Below are positions 15,693 through 23,875 of a DNA stretch of 32,033 nucleotides, piece after piece. The notes under the pieces were generated by a model. It saw only the letters and a program-made list of their open reading frames with translations. It was not told where the DNA came from and made no database searches. The stretch lies in contig JAPUDV010000001.1 of NCBI GenBank assembly GCA_027492875.1, positions 1 through 32,033 of the forward strand, read 5' to 3'. How positions within the stretch are numbered: position 1 is the first letter of the stretch; every line of letters starts with the position of its first letter. Made by a program: the position numbers and the translations under genes. This DNA comes from Candidatus Competibacteraceae bacterium (GTDB taxonomy: Bacteria; Pseudomonadota; Gammaproteobacteria; Competibacterales; Competibacteraceae).

Positions 15693-17219
15693 ATGGAAAA
15701 AGTAGAGTACGCCGGCGAGTTGCCGCTGGCGGCGGCTGAAAAGACGCGCCGGGCCGCCCAGCGGCGGGCGCCGGTCAGGACGGCGCTGTACATGGTCGGA
15801 CTGCTGACGATCCTGTTCAGCGTCACGATGCTGCCGCCGATGGGGGTGGCGTGGTGGTACGACGGCTACACCGTGATCGTGCCATTCGCGAAAGCGCTGG
15901 GAGCCATGCTGGCCCTGGGCCTGCTGTGCTGGCTGCCGGTGTGCCGGTTCAAGGCCGACCTGCGCAACCGCGACGGCTTCGTGGTGGTGGTGGCGTTCTG
16001 GGTGCTGCTGTCCCTGCTGGGCGCGATCCCGTTCATGCTGGCCGAGCATCCGCACATGCGGCTGGTGGACGCGGTGTTCGAAACCGCATCCGGGCTGACC
16101 ACCACCGGCGCCACCATCCTGTCCGACCTCGACGCCTTGCCCAAGGCGATTTTGTATTACCGGGCGCAACTGAACCTGTTGGGCGGCATGGGGGTGGTGG
16201 TGCTGGCGGTGGCGCTGTTGCCGATGCTGGGGATCGGCGGGATGCAGCTTTACAAGGCGGAGACGCCGGGGCCGATGAAGGACGAGAAGCTCACCCCGCG
16301 CATCACCGAAACCGCCAAGAACCTCTGGTTCATCTACGTGGGTCTGAACGTGGTCTGCACGCTGGCGTTCTGGGCGGCGGGGATGAGTTTTTTCGACGCG
16401 ATCTGCCACAGCTTCGCGACCCTGGCGCTGGGCGGTTTTTCCACCCACGACGCCAGTATCGGCTATTTTCACAGCGCCCCGATCGAACTGATCGCCGGGT
16501 TCTTCTCGCTGGTGGCGGCGGTCAACTTCGCCCTGTTTTTCCTGGCGTGGCGCTCCCGCAGCTTGATGGTGGTATTTCGCGATGCCGAGTTCCAGTTTTG
16601 CATGGCGATCATGGCCGGAATCATCGTGCTCACCTGCGGCTATCTGTATATTTCCGGCAAATTCCCGCTGTGGGAATCCATTTATCATGGCTTTTTCCAA
16701 ACCGCCTCGATCATCACCGACAATGGTCTGGTCACCACCGGTTATCCGGGGGACTGGCCGTTTGTCGTACCGTTGCTGTTATTGCTGGGCAGCTTTTTCG
16801 GTGGTTGCGTCGGTTCGACCTGCGGCGGCATCAAGGCATTCCGGTTTCTGCTGCTGTTCAAGCAGAGCCTGCGCGAGGCCCGGCTGCTGATCCGACCCAC
16901 CGCGCAAATCGCGGTCAAGGTGGGTAATCGGCCGATGCCGGACCGGGTGATGCAGGCGGTGTGGGGGTTTTATTTCCTGTACATCCTCAGCTACTGCTTT
17001 TTCTCCCTGGCGCTGGCGACGACCGGTGTGGATCTGGTGACGGCGTTCGGCTCGGTGGCGGGTTGTCTGAACAACATGGGCGTGGGATTGGGCGAGACGG
17101 CGGTCGGTTTTGGCCCGCTGAACGATGCCGCCACCTGGCTGCTGTCGACCTCGATGGTGGTCGGGCGGCTGGAGGTGTTCCCGCTGTTGTTGCTGTTCCT
17201 GCCTGACTTTTGGAAGTGA
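15693..17219 (+). CDS. trkH: TrkH-family potassium uptake channel subunit (copy 1)
   Basis: The product is 508 residues with the TrkH/KtrB layout of four M1-P-M2 repeats. The filter loops are visible in order: SGLTTTGATIL (about 135–145), ATLALGGFSTHD (about 242–253), ITDNGLVTTGYPGDWP (about 340–355) and LNNMGVGLGET (about 459–469), each with its glycine. GGCVGSTCGGIKAFR, the segment before M2 of the third or fourth repeat, is also present. It forms the membrane pore for K+ import and normally needs a cytosolic TrkA gating protein, which is not in the window. It lies between a trkH remnant and a second full copy starting 2 nt after its stop. Codons 75–206 or so are identical in DNA to copy 2. 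Confidence 0.93.
   Translation: MEKVEYAGELPLAAAEKTRRAAQRRAPVRTALYMVGLLTILFSVTMLPPMGVAWWYDGYTVIVPFAKALGAMLALGLLCWLPVCRFKADLRNRDGFVVVVAFWVLLSLLGAIPFMLAEHPHMRLVDAVFETASGLTTTGATILSDLDALPKAILYYRAQLNLLGGMGVVVLAVALLPMLGIGGMQLYKAETPGPMKDEKLTPRITETAKNLWFIYVGLNVVCTLAFWAAGMSFFDAICHSFATLALGGFSTHDASIGYFHSAPIELIAGFFSLVAAVNFALFFLAWRSRSLMVVFRDAEFQFCMAIMAGIIVLTCGYLYISGKFPLWESIYHGFFQTASIITDNGLVTTGYPGDWPFVVPLLLLLGSFFGGCVGSTCGGIKAFRFLLLFKQSLREARLLIRPTAQIAVKVGNRPMPDRVMQAVWGFYFLYILSYCFFSLALATTGVDLVTAFGSVAGCLNNMGVGLGETAVGFGPLNDAATWLLSTSMVVGRLEVFPLLLLFLPDFWK
15915..16309 (+). repeat. 395-bp tract identical to 17561–17955 (trkH copy 1 arm)
   Basis: Compared line by line, all 395 bases match the copy in the second trkH at an offset of 1646. 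Identity stops sharply on both sides: at 16310 the first substitution appears, and upstream of 15915 the two genes differ at many positions, including first and second codon positions. Confidence 0.93.
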
Positions 17220-17221
17220 GG

Positions 17222-18868
17222 ATGAGCGAGCGGACAGATCGTCCCGGGGCGGTATCGGGTTCGATTTTGGACTCGCGTCAAAATGGGGCCGAACCTGACG
17301 ACGGGTGGGAAGCCGAACTGGCGCCGCAGGCGGGGGAAGATAAAGAGGTTGCCGGCTTTTCCCCATCGCGGCCTGGGGCCGATTGGAACCCGTGGCAAGC
17401 CCGCCAGCGGCGGGCGCCGGTCAGGACGGCGCTGTACATGGTCGGATTGCTGATGATCCTGTTCAGCGTCACCCTGCTGCCGCCGATCGCGGTGGCGTGG
17501 TGGTACGACGGGATGCCGGTGGTGATGCCGTTCGCGGAGACGTTGGCCGCCACCCTGGGGCTGGGCCTGCTGTGCTGGCTGCCGGTGTGCCGGTTCAAGG
17601 CCGACCTGCGCAACCGCGACGGCTTCGTGGTGGTGGTGGCGTTCTGGGTGCTGCTGTCCCTGCTGGGCGCGATCCCGTTCATGCTGGCCGAGCATCCGCA
17701 CATGCGGCTGGTGGACGCGGTGTTCGAAACCGCATCCGGGCTGACCACCACCGGCGCCACCATCCTGTCCGACCTCGACGCCTTGCCCAAGGCGATTTTG
17801 TATTACCGGGCGCAACTGAACCTGTTGGGCGGCATGGGGGTGGTGGTGCTGGCGGTGGCGCTGTTGCCGATGCTGGGGATCGGCGGGATGCAGCTTTACA
17901 AGGCGGAGACGCCGGGGCCGATGAAGGACGAGAAGCTCACCCCGCGCATCACCGAGACCGCCAAGAATCTCTGGGTGATCTACTTCGGCCTGAACGTGGC
18001 GTGCGCGCTAGCGTTCTGGGCGGCGGGAATGAGCCTGTTCGACGCGGTTTGCCACAGTTTCTCCACCCTGGCGCTGGGCGGTTTTTCCACCCACGATTCC
18101 AGCATCGGTTACTTCCATAGTCTATCCATCGAGCTGGTTTCCGGCATTTTCACCCTGATCGCGGCGGTTAATTTCGCCCTGTACTTCATGGCGTGGCGTC
18201 GGGGGAGTCTCCGGGTCGTGTTCCAGGATGCGGAGTTCCGCTTCTTTCTGGTGGTGATCGGCGGGATCGTCGCGCTCACCTGCGCCTACCTGTATTTCAG
18301 CGGCACGTTTCCGCTTCTGGAGTCGCTCACTCACGGCTTTTTCCAGAGCCTTTCGATCGTGACCAGCAACGGCCACACGGCGGCCGGCTATTCGGCGGAT
18401 TGGCCATTTTTCGTCCCCTTGCTGTTGTTGCTGGGCAGCTTTTTCGGCGGTTGCGTCGGTTCGACCTGCGGCGGTATCAAGGCGGTTCGATTCCTGCTGC
18501 TGTACAAACAGAGCGTGCGCGAAATCCGGCTACTGATCCGCCCCACCGCGCAAATTGCCGTCAAACTGGGTAACCGGCCCATCCAGGACCGGGTGATGCA
18601 GGCGGTGTGGGGGTTCTACTACCTCTATATTTTCTGCTATTGCGCGCTGTCGCTGGCGCTGGTGGCGACCGGCTTGGACCTGGTGACGGCCTTCGGCTCG
18701 GCCGCCGCCGCCTTGAATAACATGGGGGTGGGTCTGGGCGATACCGCGTCCAACTTCAGCCCGCTGAGCGATACCGCCACCGTTCTGATGGCGGTGGCCA
18801 TGGTGGTCGGCCGGCTGGAGGTGTTCCCCGTGTTGCTGCTGCTTCATCCGGACTTCTGGAGAGGTTGA
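17222..18868 (+). CDS. trkH: TrkH-family potassium uptake channel subunit (copy 2)
   Basis: The product is 548 residues. It has about 60 extra hydrophilic residues at the N-terminus (to about NPWQARQRRAPVRTALYMVG) compared with copy 1, then the same four-repeat channel. Filter loops are SGLTTTGATIL, STLALGGFSTHD, VTSNGHTAAGYSADWP and LNNMGVGLGDT; in the third loop TTG is replaced by AAG, the glycine being kept. GGCVGSTCGGIKAVR is conserved. The start follows the copy 1 stop by 2 nt and uses the GGAAGTGAGG that overlaps that stop, so translation is probably coupled. It might form hetero-dimers with copy 1 or have different selectivity or kinetics; neither is shown by sequence. Confidence 0.93.
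   Translation: MSERTDRPGAVSGSILDSRQNGAEPDDGWEAELAPQAGEDKEVAGFSPSRPGADWNPWQARQRRAPVRTALYMVGLLMILFSVTLLPPIAVAWWYDGMPVVMPFAETLAATLGLGLLCWLPVCRFKADLRNRDGFVVVVAFWVLLSLLGAIPFMLAEHPHMRLVDAVFETASGLTTTGATILSDLDALPKAILYYRAQLNLLGGMGVVVLAVALLPMLGIGGMQLYKAETPGPMKDEKLTPRITETAKNLWVIYFGLNVACALAFWAAGMSLFDAVCHSFSTLALGGFSTHDSSIGYFHSLSIELVSGIFTLIAAVNFALYFMAWRRGSLRVVFQDAEFRFFLVVIGGIVALTCAYLYFSGTFPLLESLTHGFFQSLSIVTSNGHTAAGYSADWPFFVPLLLLLGSFFGGCVGSTCGGIKAVRFLLLYKQSVREIRLLIRPTAQIAVKLGNRPIQDRVMQAVWGFYYLYIFCYCALSLALVATGLDLVTAFGSAAAALNNMGVGLGDTASNFSPLSDTATVLMAVAMVVGRLEVFPVLLLLHPDFWRG
17561..17955 (+). repeat. 395-bp tract identical to 15915–16309 (trkH copy 2 arm)
   Basis: This is the second arm of the identical pair. 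It covers the first membrane repeat and filter loop 1, through the loop that carries YKAETPGPMKDEK. Confidence 0.93.
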
Positions 18869-18870
18869 TC

Positions 18871-20430
18871 ATGAACCCAAGGCGAGGCTATGCTGGCGAG
18901 CTGCCACCGGTCCGATTCAACATGGCGCGCTACTGTCTTCAGACCGCGGCGCGGGCCACGCCGGACAAGGTGGCGCTGGTGGTGGTCTCCGACGCCAACG
19001 CGCCGGTCGAGATGGCCGAGCGCTGGACTTACGCGCAACTGGATGAGGCGGTGCGGCGCACGGCGGCTGGATTGCGCCGCCTGGGTCTGGCGCCGGGTGC
19101 GCGGTTGATGATCCGCATGGGCAACACCAGTGATTACGCCCTGCTGTTTTTCGGCGCCATCGCCGCCGGTTGCGTGCCGCTGCCATCCTCGGCGCAACTG
19201 ACCGGGGAGGAGGCCGCTTTCCTGCTGGCCGATTCCGGCGCCCGGCTGCTGGCGATGGCGGACGAATTGACGATCCGGCCACCGCAGGGCGTGCAAGTGC
19301 TGGGCATGGCCGATGTCGCCGCGCTGCGGATCGGTCACGAGCCGTTGGACTACGCCGATACCGCCGCCGCCGATCCAGCGTTTCTGATCTACACCTCCGG
19401 TACCACGGGTCAGCCCAAGGGTGTGTTGCACGCCCAGCGCTCGGCCTGGGGTCGGCGGCCGATGTACCAGGGTTGGTATGGCATCCGCCCGGACGACGTG
19501 ATCCTGCACGCCGGGGCGTTCAACTGGACCTATACCCTGGGGGTGGGGCTGACCGATCCCTGGGCCAATGGCGCGGCGGCAGTGCTCTACAACGGTCCCC
19601 GCGATGTCACGGTTTGGCCGGCGCTGATGGAGAAGTACCGGGCGACTCTGTTCGCGGCGGTGCCTGGCCTGTACCGGCAGATCCTGAAATACAACGATCT
19701 GGGCGCGCACGATCTGTCCAGTCTGCGCCACGGGCTGACCGCCGGCGAGGCGCTGAGCACCGCTTTGCTGGAACAGTGGCGGACGACGACCGGCAAGGCG
19801 CTGTACGAGGCGTTGGGGATGAGCGAATGTTCCACCTACGTTTCCTCGTCGCCCGATATGCCGGTGCGGCCTGGTAGTCCGGGCAAGGCCCAGCCGGGCC
19901 GCTGCGTGGCGGCGTTGCCGGTCGAAGGCGGCGAGGAGCCGCTGCCCGCGGGCGAGACCGGGCTATTGGCGGTGCATCGCAGCGATCCGGGGCTGATGCT
20001 GGGCTATTGGAATCGCCCCGAAGAAGAGGAGCTGGTCTACCGGGGCGAGTGGTTCCTCGGTGGTGATCTGGTGCACTTCGACGCCGACGGCTACATGATC
20101 TACCACGGTCGCAACGACGACGTGATGAACGCCATGGGCTACCGGGTATCGCCGCTGGAGGTGGAGCATTGCCTGAGCCGGCATCCGGCGGTGGCGGAGG
20201 TGGCGGTGACCGAGCTATTAGTGCGCGAGGGCGTCCGCGTGATCGCCGCCTTCGTGGTGCCGCGCGACCCCGACGAACCGGACGGGATGGACGCCGCGCC
20301 CTTGCTGGCCTTCGCTCACGAGCATCTGGCGGGCTACAAATGCCCGCGCGAAGTTATTTTCATCGATCATCTGCCGCGCACCGCCAACGGCAAGGTCCGC
20401 CGTCGCGATCTGGCCCAGTGGCGGCGGTGA
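18871..20430 (+). CDS. AMP-dependent acyl-CoA synthetase (benzoate/medium-chain type)
   Basis: The product is 519 residues, an ANL-superfamily ligase that makes an acyl-CoA from a carboxylic acid, ATP and CoA. Motifs: FLIYTSGTTGQPKG (171–184), YEALGMSEC (about 312–320), GDLVHFDADGYMIYHGRNDDVMNAMGYRVSP (about 398–428) and the catalytic lysine in TANGKVRRRDL (about 507–517). The overall pattern resembles benzoate-CoA ligase or medium-chain acyl-CoA synthetases, but the substrate cannot be fixed. It starts 2 nt after the trkH copy 2 stop, with GGAGAGG 6 nt before the ATG, so it appears co-translated with a potassium channel gene. It is separate from, and not closely similar to, the ligase on the minus strand at the left. 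Confidence 0.9.
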   Translation: MNPRRGYAGELPPVRFNMARYCLQTAARATPDKVALVVVSDANAPVEMAERWTYAQLDEAVRRTAAGLRRLGLAPGARLMIRMGNTSDYALLFFGAIAAGCVPLPSSAQLTGEEAAFLLADSGARLLAMADELTIRPPQGVQVLGMADVAALRIGHEPLDYADTAAADPAFLIYTSGTTGQPKGVLHAQRSAWGRRPMYQGWYGIRPDDVILHAGAFNWTYTLGVGLTDPWANGAAAVLYNGPRDVTVWPALMEKYRATLFAAVPGLYRQILKYNDLGAHDLSSLRHGLTAGEALSTALLEQWRTTTGKALYEALGMSECSTYVSSSPDMPVRPGSPGKAQPGRCVAALPVEGGEEPLPAGETGLLAVHRSDPGLMLGYWNRPEEEELVYRGEWFLGGDLVHFDADGYMIYHGRNDDVMNAMGYRVSPLEVEHCLSRHPAVAEVAVTELLVREGVRVIAAFVVPRDPDEPDGMDAAPLLAFAHEHLAGYKCPREVIFIDHLPRTANGKVRRRDLAQWRR

Positions 20431-20540
20431 ATTGATGGGTCGTGCCATCCCGCTGTCTGAAAACACATCCTGTTTTCCCTCCCGGCCGTTTCTTGATCCC
20501 GGATGAGCTGTCATATAGAACTAATGTTTAATATATCAAT

Positions 20541-20561
20541 ATGCAATTTTTATCATTGCAT
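20541..20561. promoter_or_regulatory. Dyad overlapping the -35 box of the XRE regulator gene
   Basis: ATGCAAT (20541–20547) and ATTGCAT (20555–20561) are perfect inverted repeats, 7 nt apart. The right arm contains the -35 hexamer TTGCAT. A small HTH protein is encoded directly downstream, so this is a candidate autorepression operator (inferred). Confidence 0.55.
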
Positions 20562-20584
20562 TTAAACTTCTTGCTATTGATAAT
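20556..20584 (+). promoter_or_regulatory. Sigma-70 promoter for the XRE regulator and hyf-like genes
   Basis: TTGCAT at 20556–20561 and GATAAT at 20579–20584 are separated by exactly 17 nt, a close match to the sigma-70 consensus in an AT-rich pocket (about 20515–20600) of otherwise GC-rich DNA. Transcription would begin near 20591, giving a leader of about 25 nt before the ATG at 20616. It lies upstream of a run of same-strand genes without any gap large enough for a second obvious promoter until after 28060. Confidence 0.72.
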
Positions 20585-20615
20585 TCACGTCCATCTTGGA
20601 ACCTGGATTTTCATT

Positions 20616-20861
20616 ATGCTCACAGCGGCTCAGTTGAAAGCGGCGCGCGCGCTGTTGGGTATAGACCAGCGAACGCTCGCCGAAACCGCCGGTTTGTCCC
20701 TGCCGACCATCCAGCGGATGGAAGCCAGCGAAGGCACGATTCGCGGCAATGTGGATTCCCTGGTCAAGCTCATCGCCGCGCTCGACGCCGCCGGCGTGGA
20801 GCTGATCGGAGAGGGGGCCACCAGCGAAGGCGGCGGGCGCGGCGTTCGACTGAAGGGCTGA
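20616..20861 (+). CDS. Small XRE-type HTH transcriptional regulator
   Basis: The product is 81 residues, a single Cro/cI-type HTH domain: LKAARALLGIDQRTLAETAGLSLPTIQRMEASEG covers helices 1–4, with the recognition helix in LSLPTIQRME, followed by a short helical and Gly-rich tail ending GGGRGVRLKG. The ATG at 20616 is chosen because the frame upstream would start before the predicted promoter (-10 at 20579–20584) and because homologous small regulators start MLTAAQLKAAR. The Shine-Dalgarno is weak. It precedes the hydrogenase-4-like operon by 54 bp in the same direction, so it probably regulates itself and that operon. Its ligand is unknown. Confidence 0.85.
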   Translation: MLTAAQLKAARALLGIDQRTLAETAGLSLPTIQRMEASEGTIRGNVDSLVKLIAALDAAGVELIGEGATSEGGGRGVRLKG

Positions 20862-20915
20862 ACCCCTCAAGCAGTTCGTAGTGATCGTGAGTCGGAAGGA
20901 GTGGAATTCGTCACC

Positions 20916-22928
20916 ATGCCGTTGTCGCTGTCATTGGGCTTGGCCATGGCCCTGCTCGCCGTCGGTCTCCATGCGATCGCCGCATCGCGCCGGGCAGGTT
21001 GCACCCGCCAGGTCTACGGGGTCAGTCTGGCCGTTTGCATCATCTTGTTGGGGATGGCGCTGGCGCATCTGCTGGGCGGCCGAACGCCGATCACGCTGAC
21101 CTTACCCATTGGCTTGCCCTGGCTGGGCGCGCATTTCCGCCTGGATGCGCTGTCGGCCTTTTTCCTGATCGTGGTCAATCTCGGCGGCGCGGTGGCCAGC
21201 CTGTTCGCCCTGGGCTACGGCCAGCATGAAAAAACGCCCGAACGGGTGTTGCCGTTTTACCCGGCCTTTCTGGCCGGCATGAACCTGGTGCTGCTGGCCG
21301 ACGACGCCTTTACTTTCCTGTTCGTTTGGGAATTCATGTCGCTGAGTTCCTGGGCGCTGGTCATGGCCCACCATCGGGAACCGGCCAACGCCCGCGCCGG
21401 CTATCTGTATCTGGTGATGGCCTGTTTCGGCACCTTGGCGTTGCTGCTGGCCTTCGGGCTGCTGGCCGGTCCCGACGGCGGTTACGATTTCGCCGCCATC
21501 CGCGCCGCTCAGGCCACGCCGGGCGCGGCGGCGCTGGTCCTGGCGCTGGCGCTGGCGGGAGCCGGCTCCAAGGCCGGTTTGGTGCCACTGCACGTCTGGC
21601 TGCCGCTGGCGCATCCGGCCGCGCCCAGTCACGTTTCGGCCTTGATGAGCGGGGTGATGACCAAAGTGGCGGTGTACGGCTTCATCCGCATCGCCTTCGA
21701 TCTGCTGGGGGCGCCGGCCTGGTGGTGGGGAGGACTGGTGCTGGCGCTGGGCGGAATCACCGCCGTGCTGGGCGTGCTGTACGCGCTGATGCAGCACGAT
21801 CTGAAACGGCTGCTCGCCTATCACACGGTGGAGAACATCGGCATCATCTTCATCGGTTTGGGCTTGGCGCTGGCGTTTCAGGCCAATCATATGTACGCGA
21901 ACGCCGCGCTGGCGCTGACCGCCGCGCTGTTTCATATCTTCAACCATTCGCTGTTCAAGAGTCTGCTGTTTCTCGGTACCGGCGCGGTGCTGACCGCCAC
22001 CGGGGAGCGCGACATGGACCGGCTGGGCGGGTTGATCCATCCGATGCCGTGGACCGCGCTGGCGTTTCTGATCGGCGCGGCGGCGATTTCGGCGCTACCG
22101 CCGCTGAACGGCTTCGTCTCCGAATGGCTGACTTTCCAGGCCATCCTGGCCAGCCCGGAACTGCCGCAATGGCCGCTCAAGTTTTTGGTGCCGGCGGTCG
22201 GCGCGCTGCTGGCGCTGTCCGCCGCGCTGGCCGCCACCTGCTTCGTCAAAGCCTTCGGCATCACCTTCCTGGGCCGGCCGCGTTCGCCGGCCGCCGCCGG
22301 GGCACGGGAAACCGACCGCTATTCGCTGGTCGCGCTGTTCGTTCTGGCGGTGCTCTGTCTGTTGGCCGGCATCCTGCCCGGACTGGTGGTGGATGGCCTG
22401 TCTCCGGTGGTGAGTGTGCTCAACGGCGGCGCCCGGCTGACGGCGCAGAGCAGCCAGCCCTGGCTGACACTGGTGCCGGTGGTGGATGTCAAAAGCACCT
22501 ACAACGGCTTGCTGGTGCTGTTGTTCATGGCATTTTCCGGAACCGGCGCCGCCCTCCTGATCCATCGTTTCGCTTCCGCCGCGGCGCGGCGCGGTCCGGC
22601 CTGGGATTGCGGCTTTCCCGAAGCCAGCCCCGCGACCCAGTACACCGCCGGCAGCTTCGCTCAACCGATCCGCCGGGTGTTCGGCAGCGTGGTGTTCCAG
22701 GCGCGGGAACGGGTGTTCATGCCACCGCCCGGCGACTTGCGACCGGCACGGCTGGAGGTCGAACTGCACGACCCGGTCTGGGAGCGTGGTTATGCCCCGA
22801 TCATCACGGCTGTGGTGGCACTCTCCAGCCGTTTTAACGCCTTTCAATATCTCACCATCCGTCGTTACCTGAGCCTGGTATTCGGCGCGCTGGTACTGCT
22901 GTTGCTGGGGATGGTGCTATGGCGCTGA
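20916..22928 (+). CDS. hyfB: Hydrogenase-4 component B-like proton-pumping subunit (HyfB)
   Basis: The product is 670 residues, an antiporter-like (NuoL/M/N superfamily) membrane protein. AGSKAGLVPLHVWLPLAHPAAPSHVSALMSGVMTK carries the lysine and histidine of the ion path; HDLKRLLAYHTVENIGII and HIFNHSLFKSLLFLG carry further channel residues. The HyfB-specific C-terminus (AWDCGFPEASPATQYTAGSFAQPIRRVFG, then two membrane segments) is complete. It should sit in the inner membrane and move ions as the complex turns over. ATG 20916 follows AAGGAG by 14 nt; a GTG at 20901 is an alternative but would overlap that site. The gene overlaps hyfC by 10 bp. Confidence 0.88.
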   Translation: MPLSLSLGLAMALLAVGLHAIAASRRAGCTRQVYGVSLAVCIILLGMALAHLLGGRTPITLTLPIGLPWLGAHFRLDALSAFFLIVVNLGGAVASLFALGYGQHEKTPERVLPFYPAFLAGMNLVLLADDAFTFLFVWEFMSLSSWALVMAHHREPANARAGYLYLVMACFGTLALLLAFGLLAGPDGGYDFAAIRAAQATPGAAALVLALALAGAGSKAGLVPLHVWLPLAHPAAPSHVSALMSGVMTKVAVYGFIRIAFDLLGAPAWWWGGLVLALGGITAVLGVLYALMQHDLKRLLAYHTVENIGIIFIGLGLALAFQANHMYANAALALTAALFHIFNHSLFKSLLFLGTGAVLTATGERDMDRLGGLIHPMPWTALAFLIGAAAISALPPLNGFVSEWLTFQAILASPELPQWPLKFLVPAVGALLALSAALAATCFVKAFGITFLGRPRSPAAAGARETDRYSLVALFVLAVLCLLAGILPGLVVDGLSPVVSVLNGGARLTAQSSQPWLTLVPVVDVKSTYNGLLVLLFMAFSGTGAALLIHRFASAAARRGPAWDCGFPEASPATQYTAGSFAQPIRRVFGSVVFQARERVFMPPPGDLRPARLEVELHDPVWERGYAPIITAVVALSSRFNAFQYLTIRRYLSLVFGALVLLLLGMVLWR

Positions 22929-23875
22929 CCGCCGACTATGGGGTGCAGGGCTGCCAAATGCTGCTGACGCTGCTGCTGGCCCCACTGCTCACCGGTTTTG
23001 TCCGCACGCTCAAGGCGCGACTGCTGCGCCGGCGTGGTCCGACCCCGCTGCAACCTTACCGCGATCTGCTCAAGCTGTTGCGCAAGGATGTGGTGCTGGC
23101 CGACTCTGCCTCCTGGTTGTTTCGCGTGGCGCCTTATCTGATCTTTGCCGCGATCTGGGTGGCGGCGTCGCTGGTGCCGACTTTCGCCAGCGGCCTGCCG
23201 TTCAGTTGGACGGCCGATTTGATCGCCATCGTCGCGCTGCTCGGCACCGCCCGCTTTTTTCTGGCGCTGGCCGGGCTCGATGTCGGCACCAGCTTCGGCG
23301 GCATCGGCGCCAGCCGCGAGATGATGATTGCCTCATTGGCCGAACCGGCCATGCTGATGATGGTGTTCACCTTGTCGTTGCTGGCCGGCACCACCGAACT
23401 GTCGGCGGTTGCCCGTTTCATGCTGAATGCCGATGTCGGCCTGCGGGTGTCGCTGGCGCTGGCGCTGTTGGCGTTACTCATGGTGGCGATCGCCGAGAAT
23501 GCCCGGATTCCGGTGGACAATCCGGCCACCCACCTGGAACTGACCATGGTGCATGAGGCGATGGTGCTGGAATACTCCGGCCGCCATCTGGCGCTGATCG
23601 AACTGGCCGCTTCCTTGAAATTGCTGCTCTATCTGTCGCTGACGGCTTGCATCTTCGCGCCCTGGGGCATGGCGACCGCCGGCGCGGGTCCGCTGGATTA
23701 CCTGGTGGGCGTGGTCGCGTATCTGGCCAAGCTGGCGACGGGCGGCCTGCTGCTGGCGCTGTTCGAAACCAGCATCGCCAAAATGCGGGTGTTCCGGGTC
23801 GGCGAATTTCTGGGGGCGGCGCTGATGCTGGGTTTGCTCGGCACCCTGTTGCTGTTCGTGTCCCGGAGTTTGTGA
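22919..23875 (+). CDS. hyfC: HyfC-like (NuoH-type) membrane subunit
   Basis: The product is 318 residues with about eight membrane helices and the NuoH/HycD/HyfC pattern. TGFVRTLKARLLRRRGPTPLQPYRDLLKLLRKD is the conserved cytoplasmic loop near the N-terminus; GTSFGGIGASREMMIASLAEPA and ENARIPVDNPATHLELTMVHEAM carry the acidic residues that line the quinone or electron-coupling path. This subunit anchors the peripheral arm to the membrane. Start and stop overlap both neighbours (10 bp with hyfB, 1 bp with hyfE), showing translational coupling. Confidence 0.9.
   Translation: MALTADYGVQGCQMLLTLLLAPLLTGFVRTLKARLLRRRGPTPLQPYRDLLKLLRKDVVLADSASWLFRVAPYLIFAAIWVAASLVPTFASGLPFSWTADLIAIVALLGTARFFLALAGLDVGTSFGGIGASREMMIASLAEPAMLMMVFTLSLLAGTTELSAVARFMLNADVGLRVSLALALLALLMVAIAENARIPVDNPATHLELTMVHEAMVLEYSGRHLALIELAASLKLLLYLSLTACIFAPWGMATAGAGPLDYLVGVVAYLAKLATGGLLLALFETSIAKMRVFRVGEFLGAALMLGLLGTLLLFVSRSL

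Noticed and set aside
20459..20477. AT-rich hairpin GAAAACA/TGTTTTC after the acyl-CoA synthetase as a terminator
   Set aside because: The stem is weak (mostly A-T) and no T-run follows, so I cannot support it as a terminator.
20541..20615. A 25-residue N-terminal extension of the XRE regulator with a hydrophobic, membrane-like sequence
   Set aside because: It would begin upstream of the -35 and -10 boxes, so it should not be transcribed from that promoter; the HTH domain is complete from 20616.
21326..22837. A 503-residue plus-strand frame inside the hyfB gene
   Set aside because: It is a shifted reading of hyfB with Arg/Gly-rich composition and no membrane helices or motifs.
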